Source of the DNA: Gammaproteobacteria bacterium
GTDB taxonomy: Bacteria; Pseudomonadota; Gammaproteobacteria; Pseudomonadales; UBA5518
NCBI GenBank assembly: GCA_016705365.1
Contig: JADIYI010000009.1
Span: forward strand, 496,001 to 560,000
Reading direction: 5' to 3'
DNA: 64,000 nucleotides
Positions 8,346-17,791 of this stretch are shown here, in pieces; position 1 is the first letter of the stretch; the number at the start of each line of letters is the position of its first letter. Made by a program: the position numbers and the translations under genes. The notes beneath the pieces were generated by a model. The model saw nothing but the letters and a program-made list of their open reading frames with translations, had not been told where the DNA came from and did not search any database.

Positions 8346-9122
8346 TCAACTCCCCTTGAACGCCGCCGGGCGTTTCTCGAAAAATGCTTTCACACCCTCT
8401 TTGGCGTCTTCGCTCAGCATGGTGATGTTCTGCAGCTTGGCCTCGTAGGAAATGGTGTCGGGCAGGTCGAGCTGCATGGCACGGGCCAGCGCCTCCTTGG
8501 AATAGCGCAAGGCCAGCGGCGCCTTGGCCGCCAGCCCGTGCGCCCAGCGCAGGGCCTCGTCGAGCAACTGCGCGGCAGGCACCACGCGGTTTGCCAGCCC
8601 GAGATCGACGCAACGCGCCGCGCCGATCTTCTCGCCCTCGACGATCACCTCGAAGGCGCGCTTGGGTCCGAGCTGGCGCGCCAGGTGCCAGGTCGCGCCG
8701 CCATCGGGCACCAGCGCGATCGCCATGAAGGCCTCGTAGATATAGGCATTGTCGGCCATCACCATCAGGTCGCAGCTCATCGCGAAGGAGGCACCGATCC
8801 CGGCCGCGGCACCGTTGACCGCAGCGATGAAGGGCTTGGGCGCCGCGGCGATCGCCATCAGGGCCGGCTTGTATTCCTCGTCGATCTGCAACTGCACCAG
8901 TGGCGGCAGCCCGTCGCCGAGATCGGCACCGGCGCTGAACGCACGCCCCGCACCGGTCAGGACGGCGACCCGCACCTGCGGATCGGCGCTCGCCAACCGC
9001 ACTGCCTCGAATACATCGCCGCGCATCCGGCGATTGAACGCGTTCATCGACTGGGGGCGGTTCAGCGTGATCAGCGCCACGCCGGCGTCGATCGCATAAT
9101 CGACGGTTTCGAACTTGCTCAT
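8346..9122 (-). CDS. Crotonase family protein (enoyl-CoA hydratase/isomerase), isomerase-like active site
   Basis: 258 residues from ATG 9122. The crotonase oxyanion-hole segment AFSAGADL and the VNGAAAGIGASFAMSCD helix are clear. In an eye alignment, both glutamates needed for enoyl-CoA hydration are missing: Ser takes the first position (GASFA instead of GCELA) and Phe the second. VPDGGATWHLARQLG instead resembles PaaG-type enoyl-CoA isomerases, in which an Asp in PDxGGTW does the chemistry. I therefore favour an isomerase-like or atypical role over canonical hydration. It is divergent from dgcN and coupled to the NTF2-like gene. Confidence 0.82.
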   Translation of the reverse strand: MSKFETVDYAIDAGVALITLNRPQSMNAFNRRMRGDVFEAVRLASADPQVRVAVLTGAGRAFSAGADLGDGLPPLVQLQIDEEYKPALMAIAAAPKPFIAAVNGAAAGIGASFAMSCDLMVMADNAYIYEAFMAIALVPDGGATWHLARQLGPKRAFEVIVEGEKIGAARCVDLGLANRVVPAAQLLDEALRWAHGLAAKAPLALRYSKEALARAMQLDLPDTISYEAKLQNITMLSEDAKEGVKAFFEKRPAAFKGS

Positions 9123-9240
9123 GCAGGGTACTCCGGCCGGTGAAGGCACAACTTGTAGCCACCGGCCACGATTGTCAATCCCGGGCGCGGCATCCTGAGG
9201 ATAGAATACCCCGAACCAGTGCCGGAGATTCACGAGCCAC

Positions 9241-10275
9241 ATGAACACAGAGCCCTGGCGCGACGATATCCGCGCGATCGGGAAGCCCTACCTGCTGTTC
9301 CTCGGCGACATCACCGACCCGAGCGACGCCAAGACCGCGCAGGGCATCCACCAGTGGCGCCGCGAATGGTGCACCGCGCAACTGCGTATGCCCGGCTGCG
9401 TGGTCGATCTCGGCTTGCCCGACATGAACCCGCAACAGGCGGCGGCAGCGGGTGTGCGCAGCCTCGTGATCGGCATCGCGCCCGATGGCGGTGCGTTGCC
9501 GGCGCGCTGGCGTCCGAGCCTGTTCGCCGCACTCGAGGCGGGTCTTGACCTGGTGTGCGGTCTGCACCAGCGCCTGGCCGCGGACAGCGAACTGGCCGAA
9601 CACGCGCGCCGCTATGGGCGGCGCCTGGTCGATGTGCGCAATACACCCGTGGCGCTCACGCCCGGCAACGGCGCGCCGCGCAGCGGCAAGCGCCTGCTCA
9701 GCGTCGGCACCGACTGCGCGGTCGGCAAGAAATACACCGTGCTGGCGCTCGAACGCGCACTGCGCGCGCGCGGCACGAGCGTCGATTACCGCGCCACCGG
9801 CCAGACCGGCGTGCTGATCGCCGAGCGCGGCCTGGCGATCGACGCGGTAATCTCGGACTTCGTCTCGGGCGCGGCCGAATGGCTGTCACCGGCCAACGAA
9901 CCCGGGCACTGGGACCTGATCGAAGGCCAGGGCTCGCTGTTTCACCCCTCGTATGCCGCCGTGACCCTCGGCCTGATCCACGGCAGCCAGCCCGATGCAC
10001 TGGTGCTGTGCCATGAAACGGGACGCCGCCATATCGGCAACCTGCCGGGGTATCCGATACCCACTTTGGGACGCTGCATGGACGCCTACCTGCAGGCCGC
10101 GCGCCTGACCAACCCGGCGGTGCGCTTCGTGGGCATCGCGCTGAATACCGCCTCCTGCGACGATGCCACCGCGCACCGCGCGATCGAGGCCGCGGCCGCC
10201 GAGACCGGCCTGCCCTCTACCGATCCCCTGCGTTTCGGTTGCGAAGCGATTGCGGCAGCGATGGAGGAGATCTGA
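9241..10275 (+). CDS. dgcN: D-amino-acid N-acetyltransferase DgcN (DUF1611)
   Basis: 344 residues of the DUF1611 family. A P-loop-like GTDCAVGKK is at 156-164 and the C-terminal domain carries TGQTGVLIAERG and VSGAAEW. DgcN proteins are known to N-acetylate D-glutamate in a D-amino-acid catabolic route, with DgcA then racemising the N-acetyl-D-Glu. That pairing is present here: the stop and the next ATG overlap as TGATG at 10273-10277. The reaction is assigned from family and context, not from a catalytic residue I can point to. The protein has no signal peptide and should be cytoplasmic. A -10-like TAGAAT is at 9202-9207. Confidence 0.85.
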   Translation: MNTEPWRDDIRAIGKPYLLFLGDITDPSDAKTAQGIHQWRREWCTAQLRMPGCVVDLGLPDMNPQQAAAAGVRSLVIGIAPDGGALPARWRPSLFAALEAGLDLVCGLHQRLAADSELAEHARRYGRRLVDVRNTPVALTPGNGAPRSGKRLLSVGTDCAVGKKYTVLALERALRARGTSVDYRATGQTGVLIAERGLAIDAVISDFVSGAAEWLSPANEPGHWDLIEGQGSLFHPSYAAVTLGLIHGSQPDALVLCHETGRRHIGNLPGYPIPTLGRCMDAYLQAARLTNPAVRFVGIALNTASCDDATAHRAIEAAAAETGLPSTDPLRFGCEAIAAAMEEI

Positions 10276-11249
10276 TGCGCGCGATCGCACGCTCCGAAAC
10301 CTGGGCGGTGCGTGGCGGCTTCCGGATTTCGCGCGGGGCAAGCACGCTGAGCCACGTGCTGCATGTGAGGATCGAAGCCCACGGCATCCGCGCCCAGGGC
10401 GAGGCGGAGGCTGCCGAATTCAATATCGACGAGGCCGCCGCCTGTGTTGCGCGCTGCCGGGATTTTCTCGCCACACTCGAGCCGTCGTATACCCGCGAGC
10501 GCCTGCAGCACGATCTGCCGCGCGGGCCGATCCGCAATGCCATCGACTGCGCGTTGTGGGACCTCGAGGCAAAACGCAGTGGCCGGCGTGCCTGGGAACT
10601 GGCCGGCATCGATCCGGCGCCGGTACGCACGCTGTACACGCTCTCGCTCGACACACCAGCGGTCATGGCCGAGGCGGCACGCACCCACGCCCACTGGCCG
10701 TGGCTGAAGCTGAAACTCGGCGCCGACGGCGATATCGAAAGAGTACAGGCCGTGCGCGCCGCGGCGCCGCAGGCAAAACTATTGGTGGACGCGAACGGCG
10801 GCTGGAATCTTGCCCAGCTCAACCACTACGCGCCACTGCTGGCGGATCTCGGGGTGAGCGTGATCGAGCAACCGCTGCCCACGGGAAATGATCGGGCGCT
10901 CGACGGCTACAGCGGCCAGCTGCCGATCTGCGCCGACGAGTCCTGCACCGACCGGGCCAGCCTCGACACGCTGCCCGCGACGTATCGCTTCATCAACATA
11001 AAGCTCGACAAGACCGGCGGACTCAGCGAAGCACTGGCGCTCGCCGAGCGCGCGCGCACGCGCGGCCTGGGCGTGATGGTCGGCTGCAATCTCGGCACCT
11101 CGCTGGCCATCGCACCGGCATTGCTGATCGCGCGCCACGCCGATGTCGTCGATCTCGACTCACCGTTGCTGCTGGCCGGTGACCGCGAGCCGGCGCTGCG
11201 TTTCGAAACAGATCTCGTTCACTGGCCGGAGTCTGCATTATGGGGTTGA
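10275..11249 (+). CDS. dgcA: N-acetyl-D-Glu racemase DgcA (enolase-superfamily dipeptide-epimerase-like)
   Basis: 324 residues from the ATG at 10275; a start at 10239 would overlap dgcN needlessly. It is an enolase-superfamily enzyme of the muconate-lactonising subgroup. The base lysines are in LKLKLG (145, 147), the metal ligands Asp172 (VDANGGW), Glu198 (VIEQPL) and Asp221 (CADES), and the opposite-face Lys243 is in NIKLDKTGG. Two lysines on opposite faces fit a 1,1-proton-transfer racemase or epimerase. Without dgcN next door it could be called an L-Ala-D/L-Glu epimerase. Translation is coupled to dgcN (1-base overlap), and its end overlaps the deacylase gene by 10 bp. Confidence 0.85.
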   Translation: MRAIARSETWAVRGGFRISRGASTLSHVLHVRIEAHGIRAQGEAEAAEFNIDEAAACVARCRDFLATLEPSYTRERLQHDLPRGPIRNAIDCALWDLEAKRSGRRAWELAGIDPAPVRTLYTLSLDTPAVMAEAARTHAHWPWLKLKLGADGDIERVQAVRAAAPQAKLLVDANGGWNLAQLNHYAPLLADLGVSVIEQPLPTGNDRALDGYSGQLPICADESCTDRASLDTLPATYRFINIKLDKTGGLSEALALAERARTRGLGVMVGCNLGTSLAIAPALLIARHADVVDLDSPLLLAGDREPALRFETDLVHWPESALWG

Positions 11250-12742
11250 GAATCGTCTGCACCGGACTCGGCCTGCTGCTCGCCGCAACGCTGCAGGCGG
11301 ATACGCTGTTTCGCGCGGCATCGATCGTCGATGGCAGCGGCGCACAACCCTACACTGCGGATCTTCGCGTGCGCGGCACGCGCATCGCGGCAATCGGTGC
11401 GCTGCAGCCCGCAACCACCGACACGATCATCGATGCGCAGGGTCTGGTGCTCGCCCCGGGCTTCATCGATCCGCACAGCCACCACGACGAGCACCTCGAG
11501 CGCCTGCCGGACGCGGCGGCCGCGGTATCGCAGGGCATCACCACCATCGTGGTCGGCGTCGACGGGGAATCGATCCATCCTTTCCGCGACCGGCTGCCGC
11601 AACCGGTGGCCGTCAACCTTGCCTCCTTCAGCGGCCACGGCACGCTGCGGCGCGCGGTGCTCGGCGAGGATTACCGGCGCCTCGCGAGCGCGACCGAAGT
11701 CGCCCGCATGCAGCAACTGCTGCAGGCCGATATGGACGCCGGCGCGCTCGGACTGTCGACCGGACTCGAATACGATCCGGGCATCTACTCCGCCACCGCG
11801 GAAATCGTGGCGCTGGCGCGCACCGCGGCTGCGGCCGGCGGGATCTACGCCAGCCATATGCGCAGCGAGGATGTGAAACTCGACGAGGCGATCGATGAAC
11901 TTGCCACCATCGCGCGCGCGGCAAAAATTCCCGCCCACGTCTCGCACCTGAAGCTGGCGCTGATCGATCGCTGGGGCAAGGCCGGCACCGTGCTGGAAAA
12001 ACTCGATGCGCTGCGCGCCGAAGGGCTCGATATCACGGCCGATGCCTATCCCTATACCTACTGGCACTCGAGCCTGACGGTGCTGTTTCCGGCGCGCGAT
12101 TTCTCCGACATGGAGGCTGCGCGCCAGGCGCTGCTGCACAGCACGCCGGCCGCCGGCCTGCGACTCTCGCGCTACCAGCCCGAGCCGCGCTTCGTCGGCA
12201 TGACGCTCGAACAGATTGCCGCCGAGCGCAACGAGGCACCCGAAATCACCCTGCTGTGGCTGATCAACCGCGCCTACCCGGACGGCAATCTCGATGCGGC
12301 TGAAGATGTCGAGGCGGTGATGGGCACCTCGATGCGCGAGGACGACGTGGCGGCGATCCTCGCATGGCCGCACACCAGCGTGTGTTCCGACGGCGCGCTC
12401 GAGGACGGGCATCCGCGCGGCGCCGGGGCGTTCACCCGCTACCTGCGCGACCACGTGCTGAACCGCGAGCCCGCCGATCTCGCCGCCGGCATCCACCGCA
12501 TGACCGGCAAGAGCGCAACACAGATGCGCATCCGCGATCGCGGACGTATCGGCATCGGTCGCTACGCCGACCTGGTGCTGTTCGATCCGCACACCGTGCG
12601 CGATCGCGCCGACCTCGACAACCCGGGTGCGCTGTCGACCGGAATGCATGGCGTATGGGTCAATGGCGAACGCGTCTGGGATGGCTCCCGCAGCACCGGC
12701 GCCCTGCCGGGGCAGATCGTGACCCGCGACACCGTCCTGTAG
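11240..12742 (+). CDS. Exported N-acyl-D-amino-acid deacylase (D-aminoacylase family amidohydrolase)
   Basis: 500 residues. The N-terminus MGLRIVCTGLGLLLAATLQA looks like a cleavable signal peptide, placing the enzyme in the periplasm. Amidohydrolase metal motifs follow: HSH (79-81) in APGFIDPHSHHDE, ASHMRSED and HVSHLKL for further histidines, and CSDGALEDGHPRG for the catalytic Asp. Where Cys bridges the metals in some D-aminoacylases, this protein has Asp108 (VVGVDGES). It would hydrolyse N-acyl-D-amino acids to free D-amino acids. Because it overlaps dgcA by 10 bp it probably feeds D-amino acids to DgcN-DgcA after uptake. Confidence 0.85.
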   Translation: MGLRIVCTGLGLLLAATLQADTLFRAASIVDGSGAQPYTADLRVRGTRIAAIGALQPATTDTIIDAQGLVLAPGFIDPHSHHDEHLERLPDAAAAVSQGITTIVVGVDGESIHPFRDRLPQPVAVNLASFSGHGTLRRAVLGEDYRRLASATEVARMQQLLQADMDAGALGLSTGLEYDPGIYSATAEIVALARTAAAAGGIYASHMRSEDVKLDEAIDELATIARAAKIPAHVSHLKLALIDRWGKAGTVLEKLDALRAEGLDITADAYPYTYWHSSLTVLFPARDFSDMEAARQALLHSTPAAGLRLSRYQPEPRFVGMTLEQIAAERNEAPEITLLWLINRAYPDGNLDAAEDVEAVMGTSMREDDVAAILAWPHTSVCSDGALEDGHPRGAGAFTRYLRDHVLNREPADLAAGIHRMTGKSATQMRIRDRGRIGIGRYADLVLFDPHTVRDRADLDNPGALSTGMHGVWVNGERVWDGSRSTGALPGQIVTRDTVL

Positions 12743-12774
12743 CCAGGGCAACGGGAATCAGGACGAATACTTCG

Positions 12775-13155
12775 ATGGGCAAACAGCGCAACGACAACCG
12801 GACATCCTCTCCACCCGCGCCTGCCAGCCCCTTTGCCGCACTGCAGTCACTGCGCGGTTCGCTGCCGCCGGGCGCCGCGGAACCGGCGCCGGCTGCGGGC
12901 AGCACGTCGTGTTTTGACACCAAGGTGGTGATCAGCCGCGAGCGCAAGGGCCGCGGCGGCAAGACCGTGACCGTGGTGCGCGGGGTGCTGCTGCAGGGTG
13001 CCATGCTCGAGGATTTCGCCAGTGAAATGCGCCGTGCGCTAGGTACCGGTGGCAGCGTGGAGGACGCGCTCATCGTGGTGGCGGGCGATCAGGTCCAGCG
13101 CGCCGCCGCCTGGCTGCGCGCCAGGGGCGCCTCACGCATCGTCATCGCCAACTGA
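12775..13155 (+). CDS. yciH: SUI1/eIF1-like translation factor (YciH family)
   Basis: 126 residues from ATG 12775. The N-terminal half is a low-complexity Pro/Ala linker, and the C-terminal 75 residues form the SUI1 fold, with RKGRGGKTVTVVRG and a C-terminal RARGASRIVIAN. Bacterial YciH proteins bind the 30S subunit and affect initiation fidelity. It starts 32 bp after the deacylase gene and may be read through from it, though no functional link is obvious. An earlier in-frame start would lie inside the deacylase gene. Confidence 0.85.
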   Translation: MGKQRNDNRTSSPPAPASPFAALQSLRGSLPPGAAEPAPAAGSTSCFDTKVVISRERKGRGGKTVTVVRGVLLQGAMLEDFASEMRRALGTGGSVEDALIVVAGDQVQRAAAWLRARGASRIVIAN

Positions 13156-13173
13156 GAACAGGAGGTGCCGGGC

Positions 13174-14949
13174 TCAACCCTGCAGCGGCCACAACAGCGG
13201 CACCGAGATGATCGTGACCGTCGCCATCAGCAGGTTCATCGGGATACCGATACGGAAAAAATCCGAGAACCGGTAACCGCCCGGTCCGTACACCATCAGG
13301 TTGCACTGGTACCCTATGGGCGTGGCAAAGCTTGCCGAAGCCGCCATCATCACCGTGATCACGTACGGAATGTCGTTCAGCCCCGCGGTCTTGGTGACCG
13401 CGAGCACCACCGGCAGCATCAGCATCGCCGCCGCGTTGTTGGTGATCATCTCGGTCAGCGTCATCACGCTGAGGTAGGTGAGTCCGAGCAGCAGCCACGG
13501 ATTGGTGCCGGCAGCCGCGAGCAGCCCCTGGCCGAGAAACGCTGCTGCGCCGCTCTGCTCGATGGCATTGCCGAGGGCAAAGCTCGCCGCGATGGTGATC
13601 AGCACCGGCAGATCGAGGCTGCGCCGCGCATCGCTGACCTTGATGCAGCGGGTGAGCAGCATCAGTGCCGCGCCGAGCAACGAGGCGTTCAGCATGCTGG
13701 TCACGCCGAAGGTTGCCAGCGCCACGATCGCACCGAGAATACCCCATGACAGCCAGGCGTGACTGTGATCCGGCAGATCGTGCTCCAGTTCGTTCATCAG
13801 CAGGAAATCGCGCGACTGGCGCAGCCGGTTCATCACCGCCGGACGGGCCTCCAGCAGCAGCACATCACCGGCCTCGAGAGTGATCGAACTGAGCCGCCCG
13901 CGGATATGCTCGCCGTTGCGCGCCACCGCCAGCACCACTGCCCCATAGCGATCGCGAAAGTTTCCATCACGGACGGTACTGCCCACGACTTCGCAATGCT
14001 GCGCCACCACTGCCTCGACCAGGCGCCGCTCGGGCACACTGCGCTCGAGCGCGGGCTTGCTGCCCACGGCGGCCACCAGGCCGTTGATGCGCAGGATATC
14101 CACGATCGCCTCGGTCTCGCCGACGAATACCAGGCGATCACCGCCACGCAGGGTTTCCTCCGGTGCCACCGCGGTGATGACCGCGCCTTCGCGCTCGATT
14201 TCGGCGAGATAGATGCGTTGCAGATGGCGCAGGCCGGCTTCCTGGATGGTCTTGCCGACCAGCGGTCCGTCACGCGCCACCGCCACCTCGAAGGTGAAAT
14301 TGCGGGTATCGGCAAAGGTCTCGTCCGGGCTGCGACGTGCCTTCAGCAGGATCGGCGCCAGCAGCACCACGAAGGTCACACCGCACAGAACGGCTATCAT
14401 TCCGATCGGCGTGATTGCAAACAATCCAAAGCCCTCTTTGCCGGTCAGCGCCTGGTACTGGCCGTTCACCACCAGGTTGGTGCTGGTACCGATCAGGGTC
14501 ATGGTGCCGCCCAGAATCGAGGCGTAGCTGAGCGGAATCATCAATGCGGAACTGGGCAGACGGATACGTCGCGCCCACTGGCTGACCGCCGGAATCATGG
14601 TCGCGACCACCGGCGTGTTGTTCAGGAAGCCCGACAGCAGCGCCACCGGCACCATCAACCGGAGCAGCGCCGGGCGATGACCGGCAGGCCGCCCGAGGAT
14701 GCGTTCCACGATCAGGTCCACGCCACCGGAATTGCGGATACCGGCCGCCACCACGAACATTCCGGCCACGGTTATCAGGCCCGAATTGCTGAACCCCGAC
14801 AGTGCCTGCTCGGGCGTCAGAATACCGGTGACACTGAGCACGAACAGCGCACCCATCAACACCAGATCGGTGCTGAGACGCGGAACGGTAACCAGCGTCA
14901 GCAGTACCGAAACCGTCAGCGCGATCGTGAACCAACCCTGCCAATCCAT
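13174..14949 (-). CDS. SLC13 (DASS) family anion permease with two TrkA-C domains
   Basis: 591 residues. The N-terminal half has hydrophobic helices (FTIALTVSVLLTLVTV, LVLMGALFVLSVTGI) and the SLC13 loop NTPVVATMIP. Two regulatory RCK_C/TrkA_C domains follow (about 210-300 and 305-390), and the second set of helices carries the matching MITNNAAAMLMLPV motif. Members transport dicarboxylates, sulfate or other anions with Na+; the RCK_C domains suggest ligand gating. The preceding gene on the same strand is the CadC-like membrane regulator, 170 bp upstream, which may control it. The transported anion cannot be predicted. Confidence 0.88.
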   Translation of the reverse strand: MDWQGWFTIALTVSVLLTLVTVPRLSTDLVLMGALFVLSVTGILTPEQALSGFSNSGLITVAGMFVVAAGIRNSGGVDLIVERILGRPAGHRPALLRLMVPVALLSGFLNNTPVVATMIPAVSQWARRIRLPSSALMIPLSYASILGGTMTLIGTSTNLVVNGQYQALTGKEGFGLFAITPIGMIAVLCGVTFVVLLAPILLKARRSPDETFADTRNFTFEVAVARDGPLVGKTIQEAGLRHLQRIYLAEIEREGAVITAVAPEETLRGGDRLVFVGETEAIVDILRINGLVAAVGSKPALERSVPERRLVEAVVAQHCEVVGSTVRDGNFRDRYGAVVLAVARNGEHIRGRLSSITLEAGDVLLLEARPAVMNRLRQSRDFLLMNELEHDLPDHSHAWLSWGILGAIVALATFGVTSMLNASLLGAALMLLTRCIKVSDARRSLDLPVLITIAASFALGNAIEQSGAAAFLGQGLLAAAGTNPWLLLGLTYLSVMTLTEMITNNAAAMLMLPVVLAVTKTAGLNDIPYVITVMMAASASFATPIGYQCNLMVYGPGGYRFSDFFRIGIPMNLLMATVTIISVPLLWPLQG

Positions 14950-15118
14950 ACATTTTCCCCGCGCACTGCGCTGGAATCATTCTAGGAGCAATGAGCAAGC
15001 GGCTGTAAATAAATATTTCGCCTTTGCATATAAGCATGGCGCGGACCTGCCGTGCCGGGGGGACCATGGACGGATACCGGGCAGCGGACAAATACTGCAC
15101 GCAAGACGTGCAGGAACC

Positions 15119-17479
15119 TCAGAACGCGGCGGACTTCGCACGTCCATCGCCACTTGTGGGCGACCCTTGCTTGTTTCCGACAATCTCGCCGCCGTTGCGC
15201 ATCTGCCCCAGCAGGTTCCGCTGCCGTGCGGCATGTGCCTCGGCACGTGCAAGGAGGGCCTGGAAGCGTGGCTCGGACCGAAGAGCGGCAAAATCGGGAT
15301 AATTCTTCAGATAGATCCACCAGACCGTCATCGGCGAGGACAGCGAAGCCAGCTCCAGCGCGGCAAGCGCGCCCGCCAGGTCGGCATTCTGCGCAAGCAG
15401 GATGGCGCGGGCAATTTCGGTGAGGCGCGCGAGGCCTGGAGTCCGTCGTTCCAACTCCGGTAACTGCGCCAGCAAGGTCCGGGTAAGCGCCAGCGATCCG
15501 GTTTCGTCACCGCTCTCGCGCAGCAGCCGCGCGAGCTCCGCATACTGGATGAGCTCCCAGGGCATATCGAGCGCGGGAACGGTGCCGTGAAATCCCAGGC
15601 GTCGGGCCGCCAACTCGAGGGCGCGTGCGTACTCACCGGTTGCATGTGCATGCAGCAATGCGATTTTCGACACCCATGCGCCCTCGATCCGACTGGCGAC
15701 CGAATTGTCGAGGGCATAAAGGATTTCACCTGCCGACTTCCACTCACCCGCCGCGAGCAGGATCTCCATGCGGCCCAGGGGAGTGGCCGGCTGGTTGGCA
15801 TGGATCGCACCTTGCAGATCGTCGAGATCGAGATAAAACCATACCAGCTCGTCACGCACCCACTCGGCGCGGGGGTCGATCGCCGTGGCGCGCTCGCCGT
15901 AAGTGACCGCTGCGGCGAAATCGCCTTTCAATGCACTCAGATTGCCGAGCCGCACCAGTGCGGCCCGAAATCGCGGATCCAGTTCGATGGCCAGTTTCTC
16001 GAGCAATTCTGCCTCCGCCCATTGACCTTGCTGAACCAGCATCCTGGCTTTCACGTGATGGTTGTTCGGCATCAGGGGGTCGAGCGCACGCGCGCGGTCG
16101 ATCAATCGAAAAGCCTCCTCACGACGCCCGGAAGACGACGCAAGCAGATCCGCAAGCATCGCGTAACCGCGCGCGGAACTGGGGTTCAATTCGAGTCCAC
16201 GCCGCAGATCGCGCTCTCGCTGTGCCGGATCATCGCTCAGCCAGGACCTCGTCACATAAGCATCACCGAGCCCTGGCTCGAGCTCGAGCGCCTTGCGAAC
16301 CAGCGGTGCCACGACTTCACGGGCATTCGCAACGCTGTTGTTGGCCGATGCGCGGATCAGGATCGCATCGGCCAGCAGGGCGTAAGCCGCGGCGTAATCC
16401 GGATCGAGTGCGATGGCCCGTTGAAGATGGTCGGCCGCGGCATCCGCATCACTGACAACCCAGGTGGCAAGCAGATTTCGCGCCTGCAGATACTCATCAT
16501 GGGCTTCGATGCTGGCCGTGGAACTTTCGTTGAACAGGGGGTCTCCCGTACTGACAATCGCAACTTGCAATTTCCTCACCACGTTGCGGGCAATTTCCTG
16601 CTGCACCGCGAAGGTATCTCCGAGACGACGCTCGTAGGTCTCGCTCCAGACGTTGTAGCCACTCTGGGCGTCAGTGAGCTGCACACCGATGCGCACCTTG
16701 TCGGAGGCTTTACGCACGCTGCCCTCGAGCACATAACGCACACCCAGCCGGCGACCCACCGCACGAACATCTTCCTGGTTGGCCTTGAACTGGAACGAGG
16801 AGGATCGCGCGGTCACCTGAAACGCATCGACCTGTGCGAGCAATCCCAGCAGTTCCTCGGCGAGACCGTCCGAAAAATAACCAGAGCCCGCATCCTCGCT
16901 CAGGTTGAGGAACGAAAGCACCGCGATGGTGACAGGTGCGCTGGCCGCAACCCGGGACGACGCGGGCGGCGGAACCTCACGTAATGCCTGGTGCAGGAAA
17001 TACACCCCCAGCGCCAGTAGCACCACCAGCGCCAGGAAGCCGAAGCCGGGGCGCAGCAAACGCCATCCGGCGCGTGACGCACTGCCAACGGATGGCGGGA
17101 TCGGTGATTGCGCAGGAGCTATCAGCAGATCCGGGTTTTGCGGAGACAGGGCCAGGTCCGGCGATTCTGCAAGGGGCGGGGGGAAATCCGCAAGATAGCC
17201 TTTCTTGTGAATGGTCTTGATATAACCATTCGATCCATCGGCGGCCAGCGCGTGACGCAAGCTGGAGATGCCGCGACGCACCGCCTCGTCGGATATTACC
17301 CGGCCATCCCACACTGCGTTCACCAGCTGGTCATGGCTGAGCACTTCGTCCGGGTGCGCGAGAAAGTACTCGAGCAACCGTGCAACCTTGGGCTCGAGCA
17401 CATTCTGCAGCTCACCGATCGCCAGCATGTGGGTATCGGGTTGAAAACACCAATCGCCAAAGCGTATCTGACGAGTCAT
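15119..17479 (-). CDS. CadC-like membrane-tethered transcriptional regulator with TolB-like and TPR domains
   Basis: 786 residues from the ATG at 17479. Order: OmpR/PhoB-type winged helix at about 5-100 (MTRQIRFGDW, YIKTIHKKGYLADFPP), a Pro-rich linker, one transmembrane helix at about 145-165 (FLALVVLLALGVYFL), an adenylate-cyclase-associated/TolB-like domain (TIAVLSFLNLSEDAGSGYFS, VRYVLEGSVRK), then several TPR repeats to the C-terminus. This architecture senses a periplasmic signal and binds DNA from the membrane. Targets are not shown; the SLC13 gene downstream and the divergent urcA-like gene are the natural candidates. Confidence 0.85.
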   Translation of the reverse strand: MTRQIRFGDWCFQPDTHMLAIGELQNVLEPKVARLLEYFLAHPDEVLSHDQLVNAVWDGRVISDEAVRRGISSLRHALAADGSNGYIKTIHKKGYLADFPPPLAESPDLALSPQNPDLLIAPAQSPIPPSVGSASRAGWRLLRPGFGFLALVVLLALGVYFLHQALREVPPPASSRVAASAPVTIAVLSFLNLSEDAGSGYFSDGLAEELLGLLAQVDAFQVTARSSSFQFKANQEDVRAVGRRLGVRYVLEGSVRKASDKVRIGVQLTDAQSGYNVWSETYERRLGDTFAVQQEIARNVVRKLQVAIVSTGDPLFNESSTASIEAHDEYLQARNLLATWVVSDADAAADHLQRAIALDPDYAAAYALLADAILIRASANNSVANAREVVAPLVRKALELEPGLGDAYVTRSWLSDDPAQRERDLRRGLELNPSSARGYAMLADLLASSSGRREEAFRLIDRARALDPLMPNNHHVKARMLVQQGQWAEAELLEKLAIELDPRFRAALVRLGNLSALKGDFAAAVTYGERATAIDPRAEWVRDELVWFYLDLDDLQGAIHANQPATPLGRMEILLAAGEWKSAGEILYALDNSVASRIEGAWVSKIALLHAHATGEYARALELAARRLGFHGTVPALDMPWELIQYAELARLLRESGDETGSLALTRTLLAQLPELERRTPGLARLTEIARAILLAQNADLAGALAALELASLSSPMTVWWIYLKNYPDFAALRSEPRFQALLARAEAHAARQRNLLGQMRNGGEIVGNKQGSPTSGDGRAKSAAF

Positions 17480-17791
17480 GGGTTCGCTTCGCCCTGATTC
17501 CGGCAATAAACCGCAGCCACGAGTGTAAAACCATAGGCAAGTGCCGCGCCAGTACCTGAGTGGCACGGTGCGGAATTTGCGTCACTGCCCATCTACCTTG
17601 AGTGATAACCGATTGATTACAAAGATGTTCACGAATTCCTCACGATTGAATCACGCACTCCTCATGCCTTGCGCCGCGGCTTGTGATCTTGTGCTCGCCC
17701 GGTACAGCGCACGGCCGCGAAGAAGAAGAAGAAACCGCTACGCGTCCCGCGCAGCCTGTCCGGCAAATTCAACCTGGAGGAGAAAAATCCC
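17480..17791. other. Divergent intergenic region between the CadC-like regulator and urcA-like gene
   Basis: About 312 bp with no gene. The middle (about 17600-17660) is less GC-rich than its surroundings, as expected of promoter DNA, but I find no clean -35/-10 pair. The end carries the strong ribosome binding site GGAGGAG of the urcA-like gene. Confidence 0.5.
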
